Shown: positions 1-10,157, counted from the stretch's first letter. The stretch is 64,000 bases of DNA from Paenirhodobacter ferrireducens (GCF_004022265.1 NZ_SAVB01000011.1:62001-126000); one strand, 5' to 3'. Notes: generated by a model from the letters alone, not told the origin. Numbers and translations: made by a program.

Positions 1-269
1 GGGCACGGCCGAAGATCGGCGCGCCGCCGCAGCGCGACACCGCCTCGCGCACGCCGCAGCCCAAGGCCCGGCGTCCGGTCTGGTTCAGCGGTCCGGCCGC
101 GCTCGAGACCCCGGTCTATGACCGGGCCGAGCTGGCCGCCGGCGCCGAGCTGACCGGCCCCGCCGTGATCGACCAGTTCGATTCCACCCTGCTGCTGTTC
201 CCGGGCGACGTCGCGCGTGTCGACGAAGCCCGCAACATCCTGATCACCCGCGGAGAGACCGAGCTTTGA
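1..269 (+). CDS. Hydantoinase/oxoprolinase subunit A, C-terminal fragment
   Basis: Only the last 88 codons are inside the window; the reading frame is open from base 3 and stops at 267-269. The tail contains the features typical of the end of HyuA/OplahA-type subunits: a VWFSG segment, a GPAVIDQFDST motif and a LLFPGD segment. The family hydrolyses hydantoins, 5-oxoproline or N-methylhydantoin in an ATP-dependent way as an A/B complex. The stop codon overlaps the TTG start of the B subunit, so the two are translationally coupled. The substrate cannot be told from this fragment. Confidence 0.85.
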   Translation, partial: ARPKIGAPPQRDTASRTPQPKARRPVWFSGPAALETPVYDRAELAAGAELTGPAVIDQFDSTLLLFPGDVARVDEARNILITRGETEL

Positions 270-1987
270 CCCTTCACGACACCCGCACCGCCTCTGCCGC
301 CGCGCCGCAGGGCGGGCCCGATCCGATCACCGTCGAGATCGTCGCCTCGGCCTTCCGCTCGGTGGTGGACGAGACCTTCATCGCGCTGATGAAAAGCGCC
401 TATTCGACCAACATCAAGGAACGCCACGACCATTCGACGGCGATCTGTGACCGCGAGGGGCGGCTGATCGTGCAGGCCGAGATGTCGCTGCCGATCCATC
501 TGGCCTCGATGACCGGGCTGATGCAGGCGGTGCTGTCGCGCTATGCGCCCGAGGAGATCCGCGAGGGCGACATCTTCGTGGCGAACGATCCGCATGTGGC
601 GGGCGGCACCCATCTGCCCGACATCAACTATGCCGCGCCGATCTTCGTCGAGGGCCGGCTTCTGGGCTTCGTGTGCAACATCGCCCATCACGCCGACATC
701 GGCGGCATGGTGCCCGGCTCGATGGCCGGCGGCATGTCGGAGATCTATCAGGAGGGGCTGCGGATCCCGGTGGTGCGGCTGTTCCGGGCGGGCGAGCTGC
801 AGCAGGACATTCTCGATCTGCTCTTGCTCAATGCCCGGATCCCCGAGGAACGCCGGGGCGACCACTTCGCGCAGATCGCCGCCTGCCGCCTCGGCCTGCG
901 CCGGGTCGGCGAGATCGCCGGGCGCTATGGCGCGGCGCTGATCGAGCAGGTCTGGGCCTCGCTGCTGAGCCGCACGCATGCCCGGATGCGCGCCGCCATC
1001 GCCGGTCTGCCCGACGGCACCTATCGCTTCGAGGATGTGATGGACGATGATGGTTGCGGCACCTCGGACATTCCGCTCCGGCTCGAGATCACCGTGAGCG
1101 GCGACCGGGCGGTGTTCGACCTGCGCGGATCGGCACCGCAGGTGCAGGGCAACATCAACCTGACCCGCAACGCCGCCAAGGCCGCGGTCGCCTATGCGCT
1201 GCGCACGCTGCTGGACCCCGAGATCGCGAACAACGAGGGTATTCTCGAGTGCTGCGAACTGCTGACCGAGCCGGGCAGCATCGTCGACTGCATCGCCCCG
1301 GCGCCGGTGGCGCAGCGGCTCAACACCTCGCAGCGGCTGGTGGACGTCATCATCGGCGCGCTGGCCCCGGCACTGCCCGAGGCCGCGGTCGGCGCCGCCA
1401 ATGGCGCCAACACCACCGCGGTGTTTTCCGGGATCGACCCGCGCAACGGCAAGCCTTATCTCTATCTCGAGACGCTCGGCGGGGGCGCCGGCGGGCGCAA
1501 TGACCGCGACGGCAAGGACGGCGTGCAGGTGCATATCACCAATACCTCGAACCTGCCGATCGAGGCGATCGAGACCGAATATCCGCTGCGGGTGCTCAGC
1601 TACGGGTTCGTCGAGGATTCCGGCGGGGCAGGGCGCTATCGCGGTGGCGCGGGGCTGCGCCGGGTGATCGCGCCGGTGGATCACGACTGCACCTTCAACG
1701 GCGCGGGCGAACGGTTCGCCCACGCGCCCTGGGGGATCTTCGGCGGGGGTGCCGGGCGGCCCGGGCGCTTCGTGCTGAAGGGCGGGGCGGGGGAGACGGT
1801 GCTGGTCGCCAAGCCCTCGGCGGTGCCGCTGCGCCGCGATCAGGTCATCGTGGTCGAGACCCCGGGCTCGGGCGGCTATGGCCCCGCGGACGAGCGCAGC
1901 GCCGCGGCGGTGGCCGAGGACGCGCTGTCGGGCAAATACAGCCCCGGCTTCCTCGACCGGAACTATCCCGCGCAACGACGCGGATGA
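266..1987 (+). CDS. Hydantoinase/oxoprolinase subunit B
   Basis: A 573-residue protein of the HyuB/5-oxoprolinase B family, of normal length. It acts with the A subunit as a cytoplasmic ATP-dependent amidohydrolase on a cyclic amide. Family hallmarks are the ITVEIVASAFRSVVDE start, the ANDPHVAGGTHLPDI segment near residues 110-125, the GSMAGGMSEIYQEGLRIP segment near 150-167 and a glycine-rich C-terminal region ([23 protein letters not shown]). The start is an unusual TTG that overlaps the stop of the A subunit; no better start lies just downstream. A TRAP transporter follows at once, which suggests uptake of the substrate. Specificity (5-oxoproline, hydantoin, carboxylated amide) is not resolved. 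Confidence 0.88.
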   Translation: MTLHDTRTASAAAPQGGPDPITVEIVASAFRSVVDETFIALMKSAYSTNIKERHDHSTAICDREGRLIVQAEMSLPIHLASMTGLMQAVLSRYAPEEIREGDIFVANDPHVAGGTHLPDINYAAPIFVEGRLLGFVCNIAHHADIGGMVPGSMAGGMSEIYQEGLRIPVVRLFRAGELQQDILDLLLLNARIPEERRGDHFAQIAACRLGLRRVGEIAGRYGAALIEQVWASLLSRTHARMRAAIAGLPDGTYRFEDVMDDDGCGTSDIPLRLEITVSGDRAVFDLRGSAPQVQGNINLTRNAAKAAVAYALRTLLDPEIANNEGILECCELLTEPGSIVDCIAPAPVAQRLNTSQRLVDVIIGALAPALPEAAVGAANGANTTAVFSGIDPRNGKPYLYLETLGGGAGGRNDRDGKDGVQVHITNTSNLPIEAIETEYPLRVLSYGFVEDSGGAGRYRGGAGLRRVIAPVDHDCTFNGAGERFAHAPWGIFGGGAGRPGRFVLKGGAGETVLVAKPSAVPLRRDQVIVVETPGSGGYGPADERSAAAVAEDALSGKYSPGFLDRNYPAQRRG

Positions 1988-2055
1988 GCGCAGCCGGGGC
2001 GGTGGCCGCCGCCCCGGTTCCACCGAACACGAAAAACCAACAGGGAAATCGAGAC

Positions 2056-3051
2056 ATGCTGAAAATGCTGACCAAACCTCTTCTTGCCGGGGCGCTCGCC
2101 CTTGCCGCGCTGCCGGCCTGGGCGCAATCGGTCACCTGGGATCTGGCGAACGAATACCCGCCGAATTCGGTCCATGCGCAATCCGCCGACACCTTCATCG
2201 AGACGCTGAAGGCGGTCTCGGGTGGCGACATCGTGGTGACCGCGCATCACGGTGCGGCGCTCGGCTACAAGTCGCTCGATCAGTATGACGCGGTCGGCGA
2301 CGGGGCGCTCGACCTTGCCTCGTCCTTCGCGACGCCGTGGTCGGGGATCAACCCGGTCTTCGTGCTGTCCTCGATTCCCTTCCTGGTGACCACCCCGGCC
2401 GAGGAACGCACGCTCTACGAGATCGCCAAGCCCTATTACGAGGCGGTGCTCGAGCGCGACAACCAGGTGCTGCTGTTCGCCACGCCCTGGCCGCCGAGCG
2501 GGCTGTGGGGCAACAAGCCGCTCGATTCGATGGAGGCGCTCGCCGGCGTCAAGCTGCGCACCTATGACGCGAATGGCACGATCACCTTCGGCAATACCCC
2601 CGCGACGCCGGTGCAGCTGAGCTGGGCCGATACCGTGCCGCAGCTCTCGACCGGGGCGATCGACGCGGTGCTGACCTCGGCCGATGGCGGCTCTGCCTCG
2701 CAGCTGTGGGAACAGCAGTCGCATTTCACCGAGGTGAACTATGCGATGCCGCTGCAATTCGTGCACATGAACCGCGATGCCTACGAGGCGCTGAGCGACG
2801 AGCAGAAGGCCTGGGTCGCCGAGGCGGCGAAGGCGGCCGAGGATTTCGGCTGGAACCTGCTCGCCGACCGGGTGTCGCAGAACTATGCCGAGATGAAGAG
2901 CCACGGCATGACCGTCGTCACCGATGTCGATCCGGCCTATATCGCGGCGCTGACCGAGGCGGCGAAGCCCGCGCTTGAGGAGTGGAAGGCGAAGATGGGT
3001 CCCGATGCCGACGCGATCCTGTCCGCCTTCGACGCGAAACGCGCGCAATGA
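2056..3051 (+). CDS. dctP: TRAP transporter substrate-binding protein (DctP family)
   Basis: A 331-residue periplasmic solute receptor of the DctP family. The start at 2056 gives a clean Sec signal peptide (about residues 1-22, ending PAWA-QS) and follows an AGGGAAA ribosome-binding site; longer in-frame starts would ruin the signal peptide. The mature part has the usual DctP lobes, including the LRTYDANG segment near residue 173 in the position of the conserved carboxylate-binding arginine. It overlaps the small permease gene (stop TGA inside ATGATG). The ligand is probably an organic acid or cyclic amide used by the upstream hydantoinase-like enzyme; that link is inferred from position only. 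Confidence 0.9.
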   Translation: MLKMLTKPLLAGALALAALPAWAQSVTWDLANEYPPNSVHAQSADTFIETLKAVSGGDIVVTAHHGAALGYKSLDQYDAVGDGALDLASSFATPWSGINPVFVLSSIPFLVTTPAEERTLYEIAKPYYEAVLERDNQVLLFATPWPPSGLWGNKPLDSMEALAGVKLRTYDANGTITFGNTPATPVQLSWADTVPQLSTGAIDAVLTSADGGSASQLWEQQSHFTEVNYAMPLQFVHMNRDAYEALSDEQKAWVAEAAKAAEDFGWNLLADRVSQNYAEMKSHGMTVVTDVDPAYIAALTEAAKPALEEWKAKMGPDADAILSAFDAKRAQ

Positions 3052-3623
3052 TGAGCGCGTCCGACACCCGCGACATCGCCGGCCGGAACCGGCCGGCGAT
3101 GCTCTTCCAGCGCGGCGTCTATGCGCTGTCGCAGGCCGCCGCGGCGGTGGCGGCGCTGCTGGTCGTCGGCATGGTGCTGCACATCCTGTTGGAGATCGCG
3201 TTGCGGATGGTCGACCGCTCGACCTTCGTGCTGGACGAGGTGGTGGGCTATGCGATCGCCGGGGCCACCTTCCTGTCGCTCGGCTATGCCTTCGAGCATT
3301 CGGCGCTGGTCCGCGTCGGGCTGCTGGTCGACCGGCTGTCGGGCCGCCCGCGGCGGGCGCTCGAGACGATCTGCGGCCTCGCCACGCTGGCGGTGACCTC
3401 GCAGATCGCGCTGGTGATCGGCCGGACGGCGCTGCGCAGTTTCGAGCGCGGGCGCACCTCCAGCTCGGTCGCCGAGATCCCGCTCTGGATCCCCGAGGCG
3501 GTCTGCGCCGCGGGGATGACGATCTTCAGCCTCCAGGTCCTGGCCTGGACCCTGCGGCAGATCTTCGACCTGCCCGGCCCGGTGCCGCCGGGAGAGATCG
3601 ACCCACTTCAGAACGACCTGTAA
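3048..3623 (+). CDS. dctQ: TRAP transporter small permease (DctQ family)
   Basis: A membrane protein of about 191 residues with four hydrophobic helices, the size and layout of DctQ subunits. The start is ATG at 3048, with a second ATG at 3051; both overlap the stop of the receptor gene, so expression is coupled. It contains the family-typical stretches FVLDEVVGYAIAG and PLWIPEAVCAAGM. It forms the small subunit of the cation-coupled tripartite transporter with the genes on either side. Confidence 0.88.
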   Translation: MMSASDTRDIAGRNRPAMLFQRGVYALSQAAAAVAALLVVGMVLHILLEIALRMVDRSTFVLDEVVGYAIAGATFLSLGYAFEHSALVRVGLLVDRLSGRPRRALETICGLATLAVTSQIALVIGRTALRSFERGRTSSSVAEIPLWIPEAVCAAGMTIFSLQVLAWTLRQIFDLPGPVPPGEIDPLQNDL

Positions 3624-3644
3624 CGACAGGCAGAAAGGGAATAC

Positions 3645-4958
3645 ATGGACCCGCTCGTTTCCGGCCTGGCCCTGATCGCGATGCTTGTCCTGACCCTCGG
3701 CAGCGGGGTCTGGATCTTTGCCGGGCTGCTGCTTGTCTCCTTCGCCGGCCTGCATTTCCTGGTCGGCATGCCGCTGGAGCGCGTCTTCACCATCGCCGGC
3801 ACGATCACCTATCGCAGTGCTTCCACCTGGGAGATGGCGGCGGTGCCGCTGTTCATCTGGGTGGCCGAGCTGATCTTCCGCTCCTCGGTCTCGTCGCGGC
3901 TGTTCCGTGGGCTGGCCCCCTTCGTCGACCGGATCCCCGGGCGGCTCCTGCACACCAACGTTCTGGGCTGCACGCTGTTCGCCGCGGTTAGCGGCTCGTC
4001 GGCCGCGACCACCGCGACGGTCGGCAAGATCACCTCGAAGGAGCTGGTCGCGCGTGGCTATGACCAGAACCTTGCGGTCGGCTCGCTGGCCGGGGCGGGC
4101 AGTCTCGGGCTGCTGCTGCCGCCCTCGATCGCGATGATCATCTATGGCATTCTCGCCGAGGTCTCGGTCAGCCGGCTGTTCGCCGCAGGGGTGCTGCCGG
4201 GGCTGATGGTCTCGGGGCTCTATTCCGGTTTCATCATGCTGATGGCGCTGCTGCGCCCGGGCATCGCTCCGGCCGGGCATCAGGAGTTCGCCTTGCGCGA
4301 CTATCTGCGGGCGGCGGTGGATCTGCTGCCGGTGGTGGCGCTGATGGGGATCGTTCTGGGCGCGATCTATTCCGGCATCGCCACCCCCTCCGAGGCGGCG
4401 GCGGTCGGGGTGCTGGCCGCCTTCGTGGTGCTGGCGCTGCTGCGCGAGCTGAGCTGGGAGCTGATCCGGGTCAGCCTGATGGGCACGGTGCGGACCAGCG
4501 CGATGGTCTGCATCATCCTGGTCTCGGCCTCGCTGCTCTCGACGACGCTCGGCTATCTGCACCTGCCGCAGGAGCTGGGCGCCGCGATCGGCGCGATGAA
4601 CCTCGATCCGCTGGCGCTGATCGTGCTGCTGGCGGTGTTCTACCTGCTGCTCGGGATCTTCGTCGACGGGGTGGCGATCATCGTCATGACGCTGCCGATG
4701 ACCCTGCCGCTGGTGACGGCGGCTGGATACGACCCGGTCTGGTTCGGTGTCTTCCTGGTGCTGATGGTCGAGATCGGGTTGCTGACGCCGCCGGTGGGGA
4801 TCAACCTCTTCGTGCTGCAGGGGCTGACGAACTGGCCGCTCGGGCGGGTGGCGCGGGCCTCGGTGCCGTTCTTCCTGCTGTTCGGGCTGGCGGTGCTGCT
4901 GCTGGTGCTGTTCCCGCAGCTTGCGCTGTGGCTGCCGGACCTGCTTTACGGCGCATGA
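3645..4958 (+). CDS. dctM: TRAP transporter large permease (DctM family)
   Basis: A 437-residue integral membrane protein with around twelve hydrophobic segments, the transport channel of the tripartite system. It shows the conserved LPPSIAMIIYGI motif, the SGSSAATTATVGKI segment near residue 117 and the ending LTPPVGINLFVLQGL. The ribosome-binding site is AAAGGGA, 8 bases before ATG. It is the last gene of the hyuAB-dctPQM group and a strong hairpin follows. Confidence 0.92.
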   Translation: MDPLVSGLALIAMLVLTLGSGVWIFAGLLLVSFAGLHFLVGMPLERVFTIAGTITYRSASTWEMAAVPLFIWVAELIFRSSVSSRLFRGLAPFVDRIPGRLLHTNVLGCTLFAAVSGSSAATTATVGKITSKELVARGYDQNLAVGSLAGAGSLGLLLPPSIAMIIYGILAEVSVSRLFAAGVLPGLMVSGLYSGFIMLMALLRPGIAPAGHQEFALRDYLRAAVDLLPVVALMGIVLGAIYSGIATPSEAAAVGVLAAFVVLALLRELSWELIRVSLMGTVRTSAMVCIILVSASLLSTTLGYLHLPQELGAAIGAMNLDPLALIVLLAVFYLLLGIFVDGVAIIVMTLPMTLPLVTAAGYDPVWFGVFLVLMVEIGLLTPPVGINLFVLQGLTNWPLGRVARASVPFFLLFGLAVLLLVLFPQLALWLPDLLYGA

Positions 4959-4964
4959 CCGGCC

Positions 4965-4989
4965 CGCCGGGGCCCTCGTGGCCCCGGCG
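4965..4989 (+). terminator. Hairpin after the first TRAP operon
   Basis: A perfect 10-bp GC-rich inverted repeat (4965-4974 and 4980-4989) with a 5-base loop starts 7 bases after the dctM stop. There is no clear T-run, so it may be a weak intrinsic terminator or a 3'-end stabiliser. Confidence 0.55.
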
Positions 4990-5441
4990 TGATCCCGTGC
5001 CGGGCGCGGCCCGAAGGCGGTTTCCGGCGGCGACCGGAGCGTGCCACCCAACCGGGCCCCATTGCTGAAACACGACAGGTTCCCGCGGCGCGCTCCCGTG
5101 CTTCGCTTTGCGGAGACGGGATGACGCCGCATCGCGAAGGCGGGGCGGCCCTGTTGTTTCCGAGTGCAGGGCGGACCTTGCTGTGATGCTTCCCGCGGCC
5201 CGCTCCGCTCCGGCCGGCGGCGACGGGGCCGCGGCCGATGCAACAGGGCACAGCTGACGCTGATCTGCGTCAGGTCTGACATCGAGATGAGAAATGGCAC
5301 GAATCGCCTGCTGCCGGATCTCATCATCCTTGAGAAGGTCTCGTTCGTGTCACCCTGTTTCCGGCCTGGCGGCCCCCATACCGGCGCCATCCGCAAGAGT
5401 GCTGTGCGCGCGCGATTTTGTGGGTGATATGGGGGCGTACG
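4990..5441. other. Long non-coding stretch upstream of the first RTX gene
   Basis: About 450 bases with no reading frame that looks like a protein on either strand. The last 150 bases are less GC-rich than the neighbourhood and probably carry the promoter of the RTX gene. A GGGGGCG ribosome-binding site precedes the ATG at 5442. I see no RNA gene here. Confidence 0.4.
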
Positions 5442-7934
5442 ATGGCTGATGTTTTCGGCACCAGCGGCAACGATACTTGGACCAACGACAATACCAACGA
5501 CCGGTATTTCGGCGGCGACGGCAATGACACGATGACCGGCGGCAACGGCACGCAGGTGCTGTTTCCCGGGTCGAACCCCGCCGCCAATGGCGAGTGGATC
5601 TATGGCGGCAACGGCAACGACGTCTATTACGGCAATGGCAGCAATGACGTTCTGGTCGAATACGAGACCACCACCGGCCGCGACACGATGTATGGCGGTG
5701 ACGGCAATGACACAATGTCTGGTGGTGCCGACAACGACTTCATGAGCGGGGACGCCGGCAACGACAACCTGACCGGCGGGACCGGCAACGACAGCATGCT
5801 GGGCGGCATCGGGAACGATTCCCTTTTTGGCGACGCCGGCAACGACACCCTCTACGGCGGCGATGACGCGGATTACCTCGATGGTGGGGCGGACAACGAC
5901 ACGCTCTACGGGGGTACCGGAAACGATACAATCGGCGGGGACACCGGGGACGATCTGCTCTTTGGCGACGACGGGGCTGATGTGCTCGCCGCTGGCATCG
6001 GGACGGATACGCTCTATGGTGGAACCGGCAACGACACGCTCTGGGGAATGGGCGGTGCCGACCTGGTCTATGGTGGGACTGGTAACGACCGGATCTACGG
6101 CGAAGATAACGATACGGTCACCGGATACAACGACAGCCTCTATGGCGATGACGGCAATGACAGCATCTTCGGTTACGGCGGCGATGACAGCATCGACGGC
6201 GGGAACGGCAGCGATTCGCTCGTCGGCGGCGACGGCAGTGACACCATCTTCGGGGATGCTGCGAGTGATACGCTGCCCGGCAATGACACGCTTGATGGCG
6301 GTGCCGGGGCTGATATCCTGCGCGGCGGCGCGGGCGATGACCTGGTCTATGGTGGCGCAGACAACGACAGCATGACCGGCAATGCCGGCAACGACACGCT
6401 CTATGGCGGCACCGGCGACGATGTGATCGACGGCGGCGATAGCCTCAACCCGACCGGCGATGACCTCGTCTATGGCGGCGATGGCAACGACACGATCTGG
6501 GGCACGGCCGGTTTCGATACTCTCTACGGCGACGCTGGCAATGATGTGCTCGATGGCGGCGATGATGCGGATTCGCTGCAAGGCGGTATCGGCGCGGATA
6601 CGCTCTATGGCGGCGCCGGCAATGACACGCTCTGGGCCGGGACGGGCGACGGGGTCACCGACACCGCCGGGAACTCCCTCGATGGCGGCGACGGCAATGA
6701 TTCCCTTGTCGGCGAGGCCGGCAATGACACGCTCTGGGGCGGGACCGGCGACGACACCCTCCTGGGCGGGAGCGGCGACGACAATCTCTTCGGTGAAGCC
6801 GGGGCGGACTCGCTGGACGGCGGCGATGGCAATGACACCGTGTGGGGCGGCGATGGCGCCGGCGGGCCTGACGGGAACGATACGCTCTCTGGTGGTGCCG
6901 GCGATGACATCATTCTTGGCGAAGGCGGCAACGACGTGCTGTCCGGTGACGCGGGCAACGACACGCTCTGGGGGGATGACGGCAACGACACGCTGACCGG
7001 CGGAACCGGCGACGACTACTTCGTCTGGGATGGCGCCAGCGATGATGTCATCACCGATTTCGGTACCGACAGCGGCGGACCCTACACCGATGGCAACCAG
7101 TCGAACAACGACTTCGTCGATCTGAGCGGCATCTTCAACGATGCGACGCTTGCGGCCTACAACGCGGCGAACGGCACGAATTTCGTCCAGCCGATCATGG
7201 CGATGAACCACGATCTGGCCGATGGCGTCATCAGCTTCAACGGCACCGACATGAGCGGGCCGACGCTGACCATGACCGGCATCACCGGCGGGCTGACCTG
7301 GGATCAGACCAATGTCGTCTGCTTCGCCTCGGGCACGCGGATCAAGACGCGGCACGGCGAGGTCGCGGTCGAGGATCTCCAGCCCGGTGCGCAGGTGCTG
7401 ACGCTCGATTCGGGCTATCAGCCGCTGCGCTGGATCGGCGGGCGCCAGGTCGGGGCGGCGGAGCTGGTGCAGCATCCGAAGCTGCGGCCGATCCGGATCC
7501 GGGCCGGCGTTCTGGGGCTGAACCAGCCCGAGCGCGACCTGCTCGTCTCGCCCCAGCACCGGGTGCTTGTCCGTTCCCGCGTCGCCGAGCGGATGTTCGG
7601 CGAGGCCGAGGTGCTCGTCGCGGCGAAGCATCTGCTGGCCCTCGACGGGGTCGAGGTTGCCGAGGACGTGACCGAGGTGACCTATTGGCACTTCCTCTTC
7701 GACACGCATCAGGTCGTGTTCTCGAATGGTGCGGCGACGGAAAGCCTGTTCACCGGCCCCGAGGCACTGAAGGCGGTCAGCCCCGAGGTCCGCGAGGAAA
7801 TCCTGGCGCTGTTCCCCGAACTCGCCCTCGGCCTTGGTGCCGAGACCGAGGCGGTGCGCCGCCTCGTCCCGGGGCGTGCGGCCCGGCAGCTGGCGGAGCG
7901 TGTCTTGCGCAACCGCAAGCCGCTGGTCGCCTGA
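5442..7934 (+). CDS. RTX-repeat protein with C-terminal Hint domain (copy 1)
   Basis: An 830-residue acidic protein. Residues from about 20 to 545 are tandem calcium-binding RTX nonapeptides (GGxGNDxxx). A linker of about 80 residues follows, then a Hedgehog/intein-type Hint_2 domain beginning at Cys627 (VVC-F) with a block-B-like SPQHRVLV and a VTYWHF...VVFSNG segment. The ATG at 5442 is chosen because it follows a GGGGG site and the longer in-frame start adds no conserved sequence. There is no Sec signal; export by a type I system is expected for RTX proteins, but no HlyB/HlyD genes lie nearby. The Hint domain may process or attach the chain. Bases 6456-7344 appear identical to part of the RTX gene at 29228. 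The biological role is unknown. Confidence 0.85.
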   Translation: MADVFGTSGNDTWTNDNTNDRYFGGDGNDTMTGGNGTQVLFPGSNPAANGEWIYGGNGNDVYYGNGSNDVLVEYETTTGRDTMYGGDGNDTMSGGADNDFMSGDAGNDNLTGGTGNDSMLGGIGNDSLFGDAGNDTLYGGDDADYLDGGADNDTLYGGTGNDTIGGDTGDDLLFGDDGADVLAAGIGTDTLYGGTGNDTLWGMGGADLVYGGTGNDRIYGEDNDTVTGYNDSLYGDDGNDSIFGYGGDDSIDGGNGSDSLVGGDGSDTIFGDAASDTLPGNDTLDGGAGADILRGGAGDDLVYGGADNDSMTGNAGNDTLYGGTGDDVIDGGDSLNPTGDDLVYGGDGNDTIWGTAGFDTLYGDAGNDVLDGGDDADSLQGGIGADTLYGGAGNDTLWAGTGDGVTDTAGNSLDGGDGNDSLVGEAGNDTLWGGTGDDTLLGGSGDDNLFGEAGADSLDGGDGNDTVWGGDGAGGPDGNDTLSGGAGDDIILGEGGNDVLSGDAGNDTLWGDDGNDTLTGGTGDDYFVWDGASDDVITDFGTDSGGPYTDGNQSNNDFVDLSGIFNDATLAAYNAANGTNFVQPIMAMNHDLADGVISFNGTDMSGPTLTMTGITGGLTWDQTNVVCFASGTRIKTRHGEVAVEDLQPGAQVLTLDSGYQPLRWIGGRQVGAAELVQHPKLRPIRIRAGVLGLNQPERDLLVSPQHRVLVRSRVAERMFGEAEVLVAAKHLLALDGVEVAEDVTEVTYWHFLFDTHQVVFSNGAATESLFTGPEALKAVSPEVREEILALFPELALGLGAETEAVRRLVPGRAARQLAERVLRNRKPLVA
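6456..7344 (+). repeat. 889-bp direct repeat, copy 1
   Basis: Apparently identical to 30110-30998 (constant offset 23654), read by eye at both ends and supported by identical translations in several frames on both strands. It covers the distal RTX repeats, the linker and the first residues of the Hint domain. Similarity drops sharply at both ends. Confidence 0.9.
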
Positions 7935-7976
7935 TCGCCCGGACACGGGCCACGCTTGCCGTGGCCCGCACCTTGC

Positions 7977-8759
7977 ATGGATGGACTGCGAATGGATGTT
8001 GGCATCACCCTGGAGCGCCCTGACTACAGCCTGAAATCCGGGCCGGTGACGGTGGGCTGGTTCCTGCTCGAGGACAGCGGCTCGGCGGTGCTGTTCCCGC
8101 CCGAACGGCTGAGCAATCGGGGGGCGAACCGGACCCATGCAAAATCCGCCGCCCGCTGTCCCGGCGTGGTGCAGCTGGAAAGCCGGTATTTCGTGCTGCG
8201 CTGCCCCTATGATCTGCATATCGGCTTCGAACGCGATGCGCAGGGCGTCGCGCGGCTGGTCAACCGGGCAGGGCCGCAGGGCGCGGTGCGCGCCGGTAAG
8301 CTCGGCAAGATCCTGCATCTGGTGAACGAGGCGGAGTGGCGCTTTCCGGATCGCCCGACGGTCCAGCTCAACCTTGGCTATTGCTTCGCGGCCGAAGAGA
8401 TCTGCTATGTCACGCAGCTCGACGCTTTCGCGCATTACCGCCCCACGCCGCTGCCCGGGACGATCTTCGGCGGGCGGTTCCCGATCCATGCCTGGGTGCG
8501 GCCGCTGATGTGGGCCTTTGAATGGCACGACACCGGCAAGGACCTTGTGCTCAAGCGCGGCGATCCGCTGTGCTATTGCCAGTTCGAGGCCGATGGCCCC
8601 GACCGTCCGATCCAGCTGATCGCGGTCGAACGCACGCCCGAGCTCGAACGCTGGGTCGCCTCGATGCAAGGGGTGGCCTCGATGATCAATCAGACCTTCA
8701 GCCTGTTTCGCGCGACGGAGCAGGCGCGTCCGGCGAAGCTGCTGGTGCCGAAGTCATGA
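7977..8759 (+). CDS. DUF6065-like protein
   Basis: About 260 residues, no signal peptide and no membrane segment. The sequence (GWFLLEDSG, YFVLRCPYDLHIGFE, NLGYCFAAEE, FPIHAWVRPLMWAFEW, RGDPLCYCQF) resembles the DUF6065 family of unknown function; I recognise the pattern rather than a specific member. Two starts are possible, ATG 7977 or ATG 7992, neither with a strong ribosome-binding site. The gene sits 42 bases after the RTX-Hint gene and is probably co-transcribed with it, so a role linked to secretion or modification of the Hint proteins is possible but unproven. A strong hairpin follows. Confidence 0.6.
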   Translation: MDGLRMDVGITLERPDYSLKSGPVTVGWFLLEDSGSAVLFPPERLSNRGANRTHAKSAARCPGVVQLESRYFVLRCPYDLHIGFERDAQGVARLVNRAGPQGAVRAGKLGKILHLVNEAEWRFPDRPTVQLNLGYCFAAEEICYVTQLDAFAHYRPTPLPGTIFGGRFPIHAWVRPLMWAFEWHDTGKDLVLKRGDPLCYCQFEADGPDRPIQLIAVERTPELERWVASMQGVASMINQTFSLFRATEQARPAKLLVPKS

Positions 8760-8789
8760 CGCGCTTTTGACGGCGACAGGTGAACGCTT

Positions 8790-8817
8790 GCGAGCGGGCA
8801 GCCCGGAGCCCGCTCGC
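8790..8817 (+). terminator. Intrinsic terminator-like hairpin
   Basis: A perfect 10-bp inverted repeat (8790-8799 and 8808-8817) with an 8-base loop, followed by CTTCAACTTCATT. It closes the RTX-DUF6065 pair, so the Hint-only gene at 8851 probably has its own or a read-through promoter. Confidence 0.6.
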
Positions 8818-8850
8818 CTTCAACTTCATTCAGCAACCAGAAGGTGAAAC

Positions 8851-9972
8851 ATGGCGACGTATGACATGTGGGCGTGGTACGGCATCGGGTTGGTGCCCCA
8901 GGTCGGCGACAATGATCTCCGGTCGGGTCTGAACGGGACGACCTATGCAGCGGGCGCGAACTTCGACTACTACCGCTACGGCGCCATGCAGATGATCGAC
9001 GGGGACAATGACGGCACCCTGCGTGACAATGACGCCGATGACGGCTCGACCGCCGGGAGCGATCGGATCGTCACCCCGGACGGCGTCCCGCGCATCGTCA
9101 ACGAAGTCGCACTCTACAGCAACAGCGTCCTCACCTACACGGATTTCAACGGCGATACCCAGACCTGGACGATGACGCTCACCACCTGGCAGCTCCAGAA
9201 TGGCGATATGGTCTTCCGGATCAACAATGCGCTGAACGCCACCTGGCCGACGGATTTCTATCCGGGCAATATCGTGAGCATCCAGCTCGGCACCTGGAAC
9301 GGTACCGAATACAGTGGCGGGACGATCTCTGCGAACATCGACAGTCCCGTCGTGCCGTGCTTTTCGGCCGGAACCCTGATCCGGACGCCGCGAGGCGAGG
9401 TCAGTGTCGAAACCCTGCGCTGTGGCGATCTGGTGCTCACGCTCGACAGCGGCGCGTGCGCGCTGTGCTGGATCGGGGCGCGTCATCTCGGCCCGGCCGA
9501 GCTGGAGGCCTGGCCAAATCTGCGTCCGATCCGGATCCGTGCCGGCGCGCTCGGGCCGAACCAGCCCGAACGGGATCTGGTCGTCTCGCCGCAGCACAGG
9601 GTGCTGGTCCGCTCGTCGATCGCGCGGCGCATGTTCGGCGAGGCGGAGGTTCTGGTCGCCGCCAAGCACCTGCTCGGTCTCGCGGGGGTCGAGATCGCCA
9701 CGGATCTGGCCGAGGTGACCTATTGGCATTTCCTGCTTGACGGTCATCACCTCGTGTTCTCGAACGGCACGCTGACCGAGAGCTTCCTTGCCGGCCGGCA
9801 GGCGCTGAAATCGCTGCCCTCCGGGGCGCTCGACGAAATCGCGGCGCTTTTTCCAGAGCTCGTCGCCGCACCGCAGTCAGAGGCAGATACGGCGCGCAGG
9901 GCCATTGCCAGGTCCAGGGCGCAGCGTCTGGTCGAGCGGCATCAGCGCAACAACCGGGCCCTCATCCTCTGA
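8851..9972 (+). CDS. Hint-domain protein without RTX repeats
   Basis: 373 residues. The first ~165 form a small domain I do not recognise (MATYDMWAWYGIG..., rich in Asp, Asn and Gly). A Hint_2 domain starts at Cys170 (VPC-F) and closely resembles the Hint domain of the RTX protein at 5442 (shared [49 protein letters not shown]). The start follows an AAGGTGA site. The basic, Arg-rich tail is like that of the other two Hint proteins. It may be a second substrate of the same system, with a compact N-domain in place of the RTX stalk. Confidence 0.75.
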   Translation: MATYDMWAWYGIGLVPQVGDNDLRSGLNGTTYAAGANFDYYRYGAMQMIDGDNDGTLRDNDADDGSTAGSDRIVTPDGVPRIVNEVALYSNSVLTYTDFNGDTQTWTMTLTTWQLQNGDMVFRINNALNATWPTDFYPGNIVSIQLGTWNGTEYSGGTISANIDSPVVPCFSAGTLIRTPRGEVSVETLRCGDLVLTLDSGACALCWIGARHLGPAELEAWPNLRPIRIRAGALGPNQPERDLVVSPQHRVLVRSSIARRMFGEAEVLVAAKHLLGLAGVEIATDLAEVTYWHFLLDGHHLVFSNGTLTESFLAGRQALKSLPSGALDEIAALFPELVAAPQSEADTARRAIARSRAQRLVERHQRNNRALIL

Positions 9973-10157
9973 GCGCGGGCCGCGTCCTTTGAGCAAACGC
10001 CATTTGCCGCGGCGGTGACCGGCGGCAGGGCCTTCTTCAGGGGGTCACGCGCTGCCCGGAGCCGGGCGGCCACCGGCTTCCGGGCGGTGAGTCCGGCCGG
10101 GCCGGCGCACGGCGGAAAACTCTTCTCCCTGCTGCGCCCCGGAGCGCGGTTTTCAGC

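Noticed and set aside
5500-7000. Regular short repeats that could suggest a CRISPR array or satellite DNA
   Set aside because: The repeats are 27-base coding units of RTX nonapeptides with varying sequence and no constant spacer structure.
2937-8669. Very long minus-strand open frame (1910 codons) opposite the TRAP, RTX and DUF6065 genes
   Set aside because: It is opposite well-supported genes, has low-complexity composition produced by the RTX repeats and high GC, and no domain or start context.
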